Assembly: GCA_023254735.1 (NCBI GenBank)
Contig: JALRKV010000055.1
Span: 1-46,342, forward strand
Direction of reading: 5' to 3'
From: Pseudomonadales bacterium
GTDB lineage: Bacteria > Pseudomonadota > Gammaproteobacteria > Pseudomonadales > Pseudohongiellaceae
Length of the DNA stretch: 46,342 nucleotides
Shown here: piece after piece, positions 17,072 through 25,407 of the stretch
How the letters are laid out: every line of letters starts with the position of its first letter
How positions within the stretch are numbered: the stretch's first letter is position 1
The notes under the pieces: model-generated
What the model was told of the DNA's origin: nothing
Database searches by the model: none
Seen by the model: only the letters and a program-made list of their open reading frames with translations
Translations under genes and position numbers: made by a program

Positions 17072-18310
17072 ATGAACAACGATGGCACCAACAACAATAA
17101 AGACGAGCTTAACGAGGCTACTCTTTCGCTCCTGCCGGACGCAGCCTCAACGATAAATAGGCGCTCGCTCCTGAAAGGCGCCGCAGGCGTAATGGGTGCC
17201 GCCGGTGTCGCTTCGCTTCCTGGTTTCGTTTTTCCCGCGCTCGCGCAGGGCGAACGCCTAGTCCCATTTACCGACGTGCCCGACACCTTTAAAGTGGGGC
17301 CGGTCCGACCCAACGCAGTTCACTATCTCGATACGCGCGAGATCGACTCCTACTTTACCGACAATGAAGACTTCTACCTCGTCCAGCATTACGGACAACC
17401 CGAGATAGATAACGACTCGTATCGCCTGCGCGTAACAGGCATGGTCGATACAGAGCTCGACTTATCGCTTTCAGATCTGATGGCGCGTGATGTATTCGAG
17501 CAACAGGTTGGTTTTGAATGCGGCGGCAACGGCCGCAGGCTATTCAACGGGCTTGTAGGTAACGCCTACTGGCGTGGCGTCACACTGCATCGCCTTCTCG
17601 AAGAGGCAGGCATACAGCCCGGTGCAAAAGAGATCGTGTTTTTTGGTGCAGACATTCAAACTCAAGAAGTCCCCGCGCGCGGCGTCGAGGTCGAGAAAGC
17701 CTTCGCGCGCAGCCTCTCAATCGAAGACGCGATGCGCCCAGAGAATATGCTCGCTTACGAAATGAATGGCGAACCCTTGCCGCATTATCACGGTAAACCG
17801 GTACGGCTTCTTGTTCCCGGCTGGTACGGCGTGGCTAACGTAAAGTGGCTTACCCAGATACACGTGCAGGATACGCGCTATATGGGCCGATTTATGGGTC
17901 GAGACTATGTGACTCTCAAAAAGGAAAACGTGGGTGGCGTCGAGCGTTGGGTCGAAAACTCTGTCGCAGAGATGAATCTCAAGTCGACAATCGTGCGAGT
18001 TGTCGAGAACGGCGGTCAGTACACGATACAGGGCTTCGCGCTCAACGACGGCACGCCGCTAGAGTCGATTGAAGTTAAAGTTGACGATGGTCCTTGGCGC
18101 CGCGCACAGATCAATCCACGCTCTACTAAATACGCGTGGAAACTCTTTAGCTTCGACTGGACTGATGCGACGCCGGGAGACCATACGATTGTTTCGCGCG
18201 TGACCGATATTAACGGCAATGTGCAACTCACAGAGGACGAAATGCCCGAGAAACCGGCATCGAGCTACTGGGAAGACTTCGCGCAGTTCCCGCGCACGGT
18301 CACGATCTGA
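17072..18310 (+). CDS. soxC: Tat-exported sulfite dehydrogenase, molybdopterin subunit (SoxC-like)
   Basis: A periplasmic molybdenum enzyme of the sulfite oxidase family. The N-terminus has a twin-arginine signal (NRRSLLKG, Arg 30-31), a hydrophobic stretch and a likely cleavage after FPALA. The molybdopterin domain includes FECGGNGRR, in which Cys150 is the expected molybdenum ligand, and LPHYHGKPVRLLVPGWYGVA with NVKWLTQI. The C-terminal part (about 300-410) is the Ig-like dimerisation domain (GFALNDGTPLESIEVKVDDG). No haem site is present in the chain and no SoxD-like cytochrome gene is adjacent, so the electron acceptor is not evident. AGGAG at 17060-17064 supports the ATG. SoxC and SorA-like roles cannot be separated here. 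Confidence 0.85.
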   Translation: MNNDGTNNNKDELNEATLSLLPDAASTINRRSLLKGAAGVMGAAGVASLPGFVFPALAQGERLVPFTDVPDTFKVGPVRPNAVHYLDTREIDSYFTDNEDFYLVQHYGQPEIDNDSYRLRVTGMVDTELDLSLSDLMARDVFEQQVGFECGGNGRRLFNGLVGNAYWRGVTLHRLLEEAGIQPGAKEIVFFGADIQTQEVPARGVEVEKAFARSLSIEDAMRPENMLAYEMNGEPLPHYHGKPVRLLVPGWYGVANVKWLTQIHVQDTRYMGRFMGRDYVTLKKENVGGVERWVENSVAEMNLKSTIVRVVENGGQYTIQGFALNDGTPLESIEVKVDDGPWRRAQINPRSTKYAWKLFSFDWTDATPGDHTIVSRVTDINGNVQLTEDEMPEKPASSYWEDFAQFPRTVTI

Positions 18311-18450
18311 TCACCAGCGAGTCGAGGAATGGAGTCGCGGCGCAGACCACAGTCGCGCGCGGCTTCATCCTCTCGCGTCAGTCTAGCGACACTAAAACCG
18401 GCATAAGCCTCACCTATTGGCTCGCGACCGAGACCGGTCCTCGCTGCCTC

Positions 18451-21000
18451 GTGTTCGAACAGCAAGAAGCCGTCTGTTTCTTTCCGAAAAGACAGCTGGG
18501 TTTGCTGGAATTAACCCTCGGCTTTTCGAGCAGCAGGCAGCCTCCCCCAGTGCCCGCCATATCTTCCACTGCAGACGCCTCGGCGTCTCAATCAAACAAA
18601 GGCGAGCGACTATCCCAACGCAGCGCCGCGGCGTGGCGAGTCGCCGAGACGAAGCTTAAGAATTTTTCCCACGAGCAGGTCCTAGCGCTCTATGTTAGAA
18701 CGACCAACGCGATGGGGGAGATACGTCGCAAACTGATTGCTGCAGGAGTTGAGCTTTCGGAAGCCGATGTGCGTGCGCCGGATAGATTTTTGATGGAGCG
18801 TTTTATAACCGGATCGCTTGCCTTCGAGAGCGAAGCTGAGCCCTCAGCTGCCGAAAAAAGCACGCATACGCAGTCCTCTCTTTCTGCACCTTTTTGCAAT
18901 CCTCGGATCAAATCTGCCGAGTTTCGCCCGACCCTTAGCGCGCTCTCCTTCGATATTGAAACCGATAGGAAAGCCGAACAGCTCTATTCTATCGCTGCCT
19001 ACTCAACTCATTCATCGAAAGTATTTATGCTTGGCGATGCGCAGTGGCGTGAAAAGCTCACTGCCCGCGCCGATGTCAATGCTCCGCTTCTGATCGAGGT
19101 GTTACCCAACGAGCGTGCGGTAATCTCCGCATTCTTAGATCATGTCGCCGAGGTAGATCCGGACGTGCTGATCGGATGGAATGTGGTGAACTTCGATCTT
19201 CGCTGTCTCCAGAGAATCTGCGACAGATTAAAGATGAAGTTAACTCTCGGCCGCTGCGTTGGCGGCGAGCCTCAGGCTATCCTGTGGCGGGAGGCGCGGG
19301 AGAGAGGAAGCGCGAAGAAGACTGAGCGCTACTACGCAACGATTCCCGGAAGATGTGCGTTGGACGGCATTGAGCTTATGCGCTCGGCAACCTACGCGTT
19401 CGAGAACTTTTCGCTAGAGACAGTTGCGCGTGAGGTGCTCGGGCGTGGCAAACTTATAGAGGATGTCGAGCAGCGTGGAGCCGAGATCAGCACTTTGTTT
19501 ACCGAAGACAAAGAGGCGCTCGCGCGATATAACCTCGAAGACTGTAAATTAGTTTGGGATATTTTTTTAGAGGAAAAGCTAATCGAATTTGCGATCGAGA
19601 AGAGTCTGTTAACGGGCCTCGCCCTCGATCGCTACGGCGGCTCTGTTGCTGCCCTCGATTTTCTTTACCTTCCTCGGCTTCACCGCAGAGGCTTTGTAGC
19701 GCCCGCTCTAGGCAGCGGCGATACAACAAACGTAAGCCCAGGCGGGTATGTGCTCGATTCCGAACCGGGCATTTTCGATAATGTCGTAGTGCTGGACTTC
19801 AAAAGCCTCTATCCGAGTATTATTCGCACATTTCATGTCGACCCACTTGCCCTCGCGCTTGCTACCGATGAACCGAGGCCTATAGAGGGATTCGACGGCG
19901 GTAAGTTTGCGCGGGAGGGGGCAATCCTTCCTGAGCTGATCGCAACCCTGTGGGCGGCGAGGGACAGGGCGAAGCTTGCGGGGGACGGTATTATGTCGCA
20001 GGCGATAAAGATCATTATGAATTCGTTCTATGGGGTTCTCGGTACCAGTGGCTGTAGATTCTTAGACACCCGTCTCGTCAGTTCAATCACCAAACGCGGT
20101 CATCAGATAATCCTCGACAGTAAACGATTTATTGAAGAACAGGGTTTTCGTGTTATTTACGGTGATACGGATTCGGTTTTCGTGTTAATCCCCGAAAAAG
20201 CAATCGATGTCGAGTCGGGCGACAGTTCTGCGCCTGCAGTGCGCGCGCAGGCTGTTGAGCGAATAGGCGAGCGACTCGCAACTCGGATGACCGACTGGTG
20301 GCGTGATCGAATAATGATGGAGCAGGGTGTCGACAGCTATCTCGAGATGGAGTTCGAGACACACTTTACGAAATTTCTAATGCCTACCATTCGCGGCACC
20401 GACGCGGGCAGCAAGAAGCGCTACGCGGGTATGGTCAGAATACCCGACTCGTTCAGCGACAATTCTCGAACTGATCTCCTAAGCGAAAACGCAGCTTTGG
20501 TAGATGGGATTGAGAAATCGGAACGCTACAGACTCGTGTTCAAAGGGCTCGAGTCTGTGCGGACTGACTGGTCGCCGCTGGCACGGGAATTCCAACGCGA
20601 ACTCTACCGCCGTATTTTTTTGGGCGAGGCGTATGCTGAGTATTTGTATTGTCTCGTCGATGATCTGCGTGCGGGGCGCTTAGATGACAAACTTGTTTTT
20701 CGTAAGCGCCTGAGGCGCCGCCTAGACGAGTATGTAAAAAATGTACCGCCTCATATTCAGGCGGCGCGCAAGGCGCAGAGAGCGAGGTCGGAGCAAGGGT
20801 TTGTTGCGAACGAGGCCGAGTCCGGATGGATTGAATACATTATGACGCGCACCGGCGCCGAGCCCATTCGATTCACTACACAAAAACCCGATTACGAATT
20901 TTATATTGAGAGGCAAATCGAGCCCATCGCCGATGCGATACTTGGTTTTGTCGGCGACTCGATGGAAAAACTTTTTGGCCGTCAAATTGGGTTATTCTGA
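18451..21000 (+). CDS. polB: DNA polymerase II (family B); true 5' end lies upstream
   Basis: A repair and replication-restart polymerase with proofreading. Counting from the GTG at 18451, the exonuclease motifs are FDIET (about residue 167), WNVVNFDLRCL and YNLEDCKLVWDI. The polymerase motifs are DFKSLYPSII (about 449), KIIMNSFYGVLGT and YGDTDS (about 570). All catalytic carboxylates seen in family B are present. The same frame is open from 18214 and translates at 18361-18450 to a good match for the E. coli Pol II N-terminus (GFILSRQ, then TYWLATETGP), so the protein really begins earlier. That stretch has no in-frame ATG, GTG or TTG. An ATG at 18329 is out of frame by one base. Confidence 0.93.
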   Translation: MFEQQEAVCFFPKRQLGLLELTLGFSSSRQPPPVPAISSTADASASQSNKGERLSQRSAAAWRVAETKLKNFSHEQVLALYVRTTNAMGEIRRKLIAAGVELSEADVRAPDRFLMERFITGSLAFESEAEPSAAEKSTHTQSSLSAPFCNPRIKSAEFRPTLSALSFDIETDRKAEQLYSIAAYSTHSSKVFMLGDAQWREKLTARADVNAPLLIEVLPNERAVISAFLDHVAEVDPDVLIGWNVVNFDLRCLQRICDRLKMKLTLGRCVGGEPQAILWREARERGSAKKTERYYATIPGRCALDGIELMRSATYAFENFSLETVAREVLGRGKLIEDVEQRGAEISTLFTEDKEALARYNLEDCKLVWDIFLEEKLIEFAIEKSLLTGLALDRYGGSVAALDFLYLPRLHRRGFVAPALGSGDTTNVSPGGYVLDSEPGIFDNVVVLDFKSLYPSIIRTFHVDPLALALATDEPRPIEGFDGGKFAREGAILPELIATLWAARDRAKLAGDGIMSQAIKIIMNSFYGVLGTSGCRFLDTRLVSSITKRGHQIILDSKRFIEEQGFRVIYGDTDSVFVLIPEKAIDVESGDSSAPAVRAQAVERIGERLATRMTDWWRDRIMMEQGVDSYLEMEFETHFTKFLMPTIRGTDAGSKKRYAGMVRIPDSFSDNSRTDLLSENAALVDGIEKSERYRLVFKGLESVRTDWSPLAREFQRELYRRIFLGEAYAEYLYCLVDDLRAGRLDDKLVFRKRLRRRLDEYVKNVPPHIQAARKAQRARSEQGFVANEAESGWIEYIMTRTGAEPIRFTTQKPDYEFYIERQIEPIADAILGFVGDSMEKLFGRQIGLF

Positions 21001-21022
21001 CTAGACCGCGCCGCGCCCGAAA

Positions 21023-21048
21023 CTAACCAACCTCTTTCGCTTGGTTAG
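21023..21048. repeat. Inverted repeat between polB and the gcvR-like gene
   Basis: CTAACCAA (21023-21030) and TTGGTTAG (21041-21048) are perfect complements around a ten-base loop, 23 bases after the polB stop. No T-run follows, so a standard terminator is unlikely. It could be an operator or a stabilising hairpin. Confidence 0.45.
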
Positions 21049-21099
21049 GCAAGCGCATAACATAGGCTTCAATGAATTAACTAAAATCGGCTCTACATT

Positions 21100-21642
21100 A
21101 TGAATACTTATCTAATCCTCACCGTTATAGCGGACGACCGGCCAGGGCTTGTCGATTCCTTAGCCGCAACAATTGGTGAACACGCAGGCAACTGGCTCGA
21201 AAGCAACATGTCTCAGCTGGCGGGGAAATTTGCGGGCATACTTCGCATTGGCGTAGCTGCGGATGCGGCGGAATCGCTCGTCGGAGCGCTGCACGCACTT
21301 GCTGCCGGGGACAGTTCGTTCAAGTTAGTCGTCGAGAGAGTGGATGCCCAGGGCGACGTGATCGGCGAGGCGCTCGGCGATACCGCAGCAAGGCAGCACC
21401 TTGAAATAGAGCTCGTCGCAAATGACCGGCCCGGCATCGTCAGCGAAATATCTCGCGTGCTCGCGAGCCTGTCTGTCAACGTTGAGTATCTCTCGACGCT
21501 CTGCGAGCCGGCGCCTATGTCGGGCGAGCCGCTATTCCGTGCGCACGCGGAGCTGAGTATGCCCAGCACGCTGCTGCGCAGCGAATTGTCTGAAAAGCTC
21601 GAACAGCTTGCCGACGACCTGATGGTCGAGATTCTGGATTAG
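21100..21642 (+). CDS. GcvR-like protein with two ACT domains
   Basis: The 180 residues contain two ACT domains: about 4-78 (YLILTVIADDRPGLVDSLAA) and about 97-178 (LEIELVANDRPGIVSEISRVL), each with the ligand-binding D-R-P-G turn. This is the layout of GcvR, which in E. coli represses the glycine cleavage genes by binding GcvA in response to glycine. No glycine cleavage genes are in the window, so GcvR function is inferred from architecture only. It overlaps the convergent phosphatase gene by four bases. Confidence 0.82.
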   Translation: MNTYLILTVIADDRPGLVDSLAATIGEHAGNWLESNMSQLAGKFAGILRIGVAADAAESLVGALHALAAGDSSFKLVVERVDAQGDVIGEALGDTAARQHLEIELVANDRPGIVSEISRVLASLSVNVEYLSTLCEPAPMSGEPLFRAHAELSMPSTLLRSELSEKLEQLADDLMVEILD

Positions 21643-22349
21643 CCCCGCAGGCTACGTATTTCCCACCCACGCGCCTGCGCCTCTGCGGCGAGGCGCGGAT
21701 CTGGGTCCACCGCGACCGCGGTCGTGACGGCGCTGAGAAGCGGCAAGTCGTTAAACGAGTCGCTGTAGAGAATGCTGTCCGCGAGCGAAGCGAGGGGCTC
21801 TTCTTTAGCGGCGCGCAATGCCCTCTCTTCGAGCCAGGCGGTCAGCTTGGTGATTTTTCCCTGCTGGTAGCAAGGCGTGCCTGCGATTGCGCCGGTGTAG
21901 CGGCGTGCGTCGCCCTCGCCAGTCTGCTCGAGCCCAGTTGCGATGAGATGTTCGACGCCGAAAGCCGCTGCGATAGGCTGTGTGATGAACTCATTTGTCG
22001 CGGTAATAATAACGCACAGATCGCCGGCGTCGCGGTGACTGTTCACGAGAGCAACAGCCTGAGGCAGCATGATCGACGCGACCCTGGTCGTGACAAACTT
22101 TTGCCTGAGTGCGTCCAACTCGGCGGGTGCAAGGCTGAGTATCGGCTCAAGCGTGAAGGCCACATAGCCGTGAATATCAAGCTCACCTTGCAGGTATTGC
22201 TCATAGAACGCGTCATTCTGCGCCCGGTGTCTCGCCTCGTCGACAAGCCCCTGCTCGATAAGAAACTCTCCCCAGGCATGATCGCTGTCGCCAGCAAGTA
22301 GAGTATTGTCGAGATCAAACAGTGCGAGTCGAGGTGCGGCGAGGGCCAT
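21639..22349 (-). CDS. HAD-superfamily subfamily IB hydrolase (SerB/CicA-like)
   Basis: A cytoplasmic phosphatase of unknown substrate. Motif I is LFDLDNTLLAGDSD, with nucleophile Asp12 and acid Asp14. The segment CVIITATNEF gives the motif II Thr, KITKLTAWLEE the motif III Lys, and ILYSDSFNDLPLL the motif IV acidic pair. The insertion between motifs I and II is the helical cap of subfamily IB (phosphoserine-phosphatase-like). The 236-residue length and the motif spacing fit the CicA-type group. It has a good sigma-70 promoter just upstream and shares its stop region with the gcvR-like gene. Confidence 0.88.
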   Translation of the reverse strand: MALAAPRLALFDLDNTLLAGDSDHAWGEFLIEQGLVDEARHRAQNDAFYEQYLQGELDIHGYVAFTLEPILSLAPAELDALRQKFVTTRVASIMLPQAVALVNSHRDAGDLCVIITATNEFITQPIAAAFGVEHLIATGLEQTGEGDARRYTGAIAGTPCYQQGKITKLTAWLEERALRAAKEEPLASLADSILYSDSFNDLPLLSAVTTAVAVDPDPRLAAEAQARGWEIRSLRG

Positions 22350-22402
22350 GTAAAATCCTATGGGTTTTGAGACGTGTCAAACTTGGGTTTTTGAGGCGCA
22401 TT

Positions 22403-22430
22403 ATTATAACGTTGCGGCCTCTAACTGCAA
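22403..22430 (-). promoter_or_regulatory. Sigma-70 promoter for the HAD hydrolase gene
   Basis: Read on the minus strand, TTGCAG (22430-22425) and a perfect TATAAT (22408-22403) are separated by 16 bases. The ATG is about 50 bases downstream at 22349. Confidence 0.55.
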
Positions 22431-22439
22431 GCTATCTAA

Positions 22440-22467
22440 TTGTATTTATTGATTAATTTTATAGTAT
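22440..22467 (+). promoter_or_regulatory. Possible sigma-70 promoter for rppH
   Basis: TTGTAT (22440-22445) and TAGTAT (22462-22467) are 16 bases apart in an AT-rich stretch 79 bases before the rppH start. Both hexamers deviate from consensus, so this is a weak call; the divergent promoter for the HAD gene lies immediately to the left. Confidence 0.35.
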
Positions 22468-22545
22468 GTCGCGAGGCATGATTGATCTATCGCCTCTATC
22501 TGTGAAACAATGCTCGCTCTGTGTTCTAGTTAAGGTAGCGCTAAC

Positions 22546-23040
22546 GTGATTGATTCCGACGGCTTCCGACTCAATGTCGGCATCGTAATTTGTAACCCGA
22601 AAGGGCAGCTGCTTTGGGCGAAGCGCATTGGACAAAGCTCTTGGCAATTCCCCCAGGGCGGAATCAAAGAGAATGAGTCTGCCGAAGACGCGCTCTACCG
22701 CGAACTCGAAGAGGAAGTCGGCCTCGAGCAGCAACATGTTTGCCTGCTGCATCAGACTGAGGATTGGCTACATTACCGGCTGCCAGAAAATTATATTCGC
22801 CGACATAAAGACCCGCTCTGCATTGGGCAAAAGCAAAAGTGGTTTTTGCTCGGTCTTGAAAGTGACGAAAACTCGATTGTGTTGAGTAAGTCCGGCACGC
22901 CGGAGTTCGACGATTGGCGTTGGGTTAATTATTGGTATCCGGTAGAACAGGTCATCGAGTTTAAACGCGATGTTTATCGTTCGGCCCTTGAGCAACTTCA
23001 GTCGCCACTCGAGCGCTATGTTGCTCTTAACAAGCGCTAA
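22546..23040 (+). CDS. rppH: RNA pyrophosphohydrolase RppH
   Basis: RppH removes pyrophosphate from the 5' end of mRNAs, which triggers RNase E decay. The Nudix box is complete: [20 protein letters not shown] followed by VGL (about residues 38-60) fits G-x5-E-x7-R-E-U-x-E-E-x-[14 protein letters not shown] at the start and [10 protein letters not shown] in the middle are typical of RppH rather than other Nudix enzymes, as is the 164-residue length. The start is a GTG, with AAGG about ten bases upstream. ptsP follows after 93 bases, the order I know from Pseudomonas. Confidence 0.95.
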   Translation: MIDSDGFRLNVGIVICNPKGQLLWAKRIGQSSWQFPQGGIKENESAEDALYRELEEEVGLEQQHVCLLHQTEDWLHYRLPENYIRRHKDPLCIGQKQKWFLLGLESDENSIVLSKSGTPEFDDWRWVNYWYPVEQVIEFKRDVYRSALEQLQSPLERYVALNKR

Positions 23041-23081
23041 CCAACAGGCCAACTCAGGTTGGGAGTTCAATATTCCTATTT

Positions 23082-23107
23082 CTAGCGCCCTAGCTTTGCA
23101 GCGCTAG
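23082..23107 (+). repeat. Hairpin in the rppH-ptsP gap
   Basis: CTAGCGC (23082-23088) and GCGCTAG (23101-23107) are perfect complements around a 12-base loop. It lies seven bases before the probable ptsP ribosome site (GAGAGGAG, 23114-23121). A smaller one, CCAAC-tcag-GTTGG (23049-23062), precedes it. There is no T-run after either, so they look more like mRNA structure than terminators. Confidence 0.45.
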
Positions 23108-23133
23108 GTGTATCGAGAGGAGTCGCTTCAAGC

Positions 23134-25407
23134 ATGCTCGGCCAATTGCGTAGCATTGTACAAGAAGTCAATTCAGCTCGAGATCTACAATCTGCGCTGG
23201 ATATCATCGTCACGCGAGTGCGCAGTGCGCTCAACACGCAGGTGTGCTCTGTTTATCTGCTCGACTCCGATATCAATAGCCACGTTCTTATGGCATCCCA
23301 AGGTCTCAAAGCCGAAGCGGTTGGCCGAGTCAGCCTGCAAACCGGGGAGGGACTCGTTGGTCTGGTTGCAAAGCATGCCGAACCCATAAACCTGAGCGAT
23401 GCCTCGAAACACCCGAGCTATTTCTACCTGCAGGATACGGGCGAGGAAGAATTCAACTCTTTCCTTGGCGTGCCTATTATTCACCACCGCGCGGTGCTTG
23501 GTGTTCTGGTGATTCAACAGCGCGAAAGCCGCCGCTTTGATGAGGGTGAGGAAGCGTTTCTTATTACTCTCTCTGCTCAGCTTTCTGGCGTTATTGCGCA
23601 TGCCGAGGCGACGGGCGCGATTCAGGGACTAAGTCCTTCGGGTCAGAAAACCGAGGACACCGTTTTCCCCGGTGTCTCGGGATCTTCGGGTGTCGCGATC
23701 GGGCGCGCCGTCGTGGTATTTCCCCACGCCGACCTTAGTCAGATTCCGCAGCGTCCCGCGAAGGATATTGAGCACGAAGTCGCCTTCTTTAAAACCTGTA
23801 TCGATGCAGTGCGCCGCGATATGAACGATCTCTATGAAAAGATCGCAGGGCAGGTTGCCGAGGAAGAGCGTCAATTATTTAGTGTCTATGCGCGAATGCT
23901 CGACGACAACGCGCTGGGTAACGAAGTGGTCGCGCGGATACGGCAGGGGATCTGGGCGCAGGGTGCCCTCGCCTATGTCGCGAATGAGCACGTGCGAACC
24001 TTCGAAGCGATGAGCGACGACTATTTACGTGAACGAGCGGTCGATATCAGAGATCTTTGCAGTCGCGTGCTTTTCTATTTGCAAGCGCGCGAGCCAGTTG
24101 AGATCGAGTATCAGGACAATACAATTCTAGTCAGCGAAGAGCTGACGCCATCGATGCTTGCCGAAGCGCCAAAAGATAAGCTTAAGGGGCTTATCTCTGT
24201 CAAAGGATCGGGCAACTCCCACGTCGCCATTCTTGCTCGCACGATGGGTATTCCGACAGTGATGGGAGCGGTCGACTTGCCCTATGCCCAACTCGAGGGG
24301 CGCAGCCTGGTAGTGGACGGCTACCGCGGCGAGGTGATCACAAGTCCTTCAAAGGCGCTGCGTTCGCGCTATCGCGAAATCATCAAAGAGCAAGAGCAGC
24401 TAATCGCGGGTCTCGAGGGTATCAAAGAGGAGCCGTGCGAGACGCTGGATGGGCATCGTGTCCAGCTGTGGGTAAATACAGGTCTTATGTCTGATGTGAT
24501 GCAGTCGCTCGATCAAGGCGCCGAAGGCATCGGCTTGTTCCGTACGGAGGTCCCTTTTTTGCTCAGCGAGCGATTCCCAAGCGAGCAAGAACAATACGCG
24601 ATCTATCGCGAGCAGCTTGAGGCATTTGCTCCCAAAAAAGTAACAATGCGCACGCTAGATATTGGCGGCGACAAATCGCTTCCCTACTTTCCGATCGAGG
24701 AAGCCAATCCCTTTTTGGGTTGGCGTGGAATACGCGTGACGCTCGACCACCCTGAGATTTTTATGGCACAGATTCGCGCGATGCTACGCGCGAGCGTTGG
24801 TTTGAATAATCTGCAGATCATGTTGCCGATGATCAGCAACGTGAATGAAGTGGCGATGGCGCAACAGCTTATTAAGAAGGCTTATCGTGAACTTGTTCAA
24901 GAGGGCGTCGACGTACGGTATCCGCCTATTGGCGTGATGATCGAATTGCCTGCGGCGGTCTATCAGACCTCGGTGCTCGCAAAGAGGGTAGATTTCGTCT
25001 CGGTAGGCAGCAACGATCTAACACAGTATCTTCTGGCGGTTGACCGCAACAATCCGCGCGTCGCGAGTCTGTATTCGGCGTTTCATCCGGCGGTTATTGC
25101 GGCGCTGCAGCAGGTCGTGACGCTTGCTAAGGCGGAGGGAAAGCCGGTGAGCATTTGTGGTGAGATGGCGGGCGACCCGGGCGCGGCGGTGCTCCTCATC
25201 GCGATGGGATACGACGTGCTTTCTATGAACGCCTCGACACTGTTAAAAGTTAAATCGGTCATTCGCAGCGTGTCCATGGATGTAGCGAAAGATTTGCTCG
25301 AACAAGTCGCCGACTTAGACGATGCGCAAACTATTCGCAGCGCAGTTGATATGGCGCTCTATAATGCGGGAGTCGACAGGCTGCTGCGCTCCTCTCGCAC
25401 GCACTGA
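23134..25407 (+). CDS. ptsP: PEP-protein phosphotransferase PtsP (enzyme I-Ntr)
   Basis: PtsP starts the nitrogen-related PTS by moving phosphate from phosphoenolpyruvate to the carrier NPr. An N-terminal GAF domain (about residues 1-160), which in the family senses glutamine and 2-oxoglutarate, precedes the HPr-interacting helices. The phospho-histidine domain carries GSGNSHVAILARTMG, with His363 as the likely phosphorylated residue. The C-terminal PEP-binding barrel contains GIGLFRTEVPFL, MLPMIS and VSICGEMAGDP, whose Cys is the expected acid/base. The 757-residue length is normal. Its stop codon abuts that of the convergent NRDE gene. Confidence 0.96.
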   Translation: MLGQLRSIVQEVNSARDLQSALDIIVTRVRSALNTQVCSVYLLDSDINSHVLMASQGLKAEAVGRVSLQTGEGLVGLVAKHAEPINLSDASKHPSYFYLQDTGEEEFNSFLGVPIIHHRAVLGVLVIQQRESRRFDEGEEAFLITLSAQLSGVIAHAEATGAIQGLSPSGQKTEDTVFPGVSGSSGVAIGRAVVVFPHADLSQIPQRPAKDIEHEVAFFKTCIDAVRRDMNDLYEKIAGQVAEEERQLFSVYARMLDDNALGNEVVARIRQGIWAQGALAYVANEHVRTFEAMSDDYLRERAVDIRDLCSRVLFYLQAREPVEIEYQDNTILVSEELTPSMLAEAPKDKLKGLISVKGSGNSHVAILARTMGIPTVMGAVDLPYAQLEGRSLVVDGYRGEVITSPSKALRSRYREIIKEQEQLIAGLEGIKEEPCETLDGHRVQLWVNTGLMSDVMQSLDQGAEGIGLFRTEVPFLLSERFPSEQEQYAIYREQLEAFAPKKVTMRTLDIGGDKSLPYFPIEEANPFLGWRGIRVTLDHPEIFMAQIRAMLRASVGLNNLQIMLPMISNVNEVAMAQQLIKKAYRELVQEGVDVRYPPIGVMIELPAAVYQTSVLAKRVDFVSVGSNDLTQYLLAVDRNNPRVASLYSAFHPAVIAALQQVVTLAKAEGKPVSICGEMAGDPGAAVLLIAMGYDVLSMNASTLLKVKSVIRSVSMDVAKDLLEQVADLDDAQTIRSAVDMALYNAGVDRLLRSSRTH

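Noticed and set aside
21023..21048. Intrinsic terminator after polB
   Set aside because: The stem is perfect but AT-balanced and not followed by a T-run, so it is listed only as an inverted repeat.
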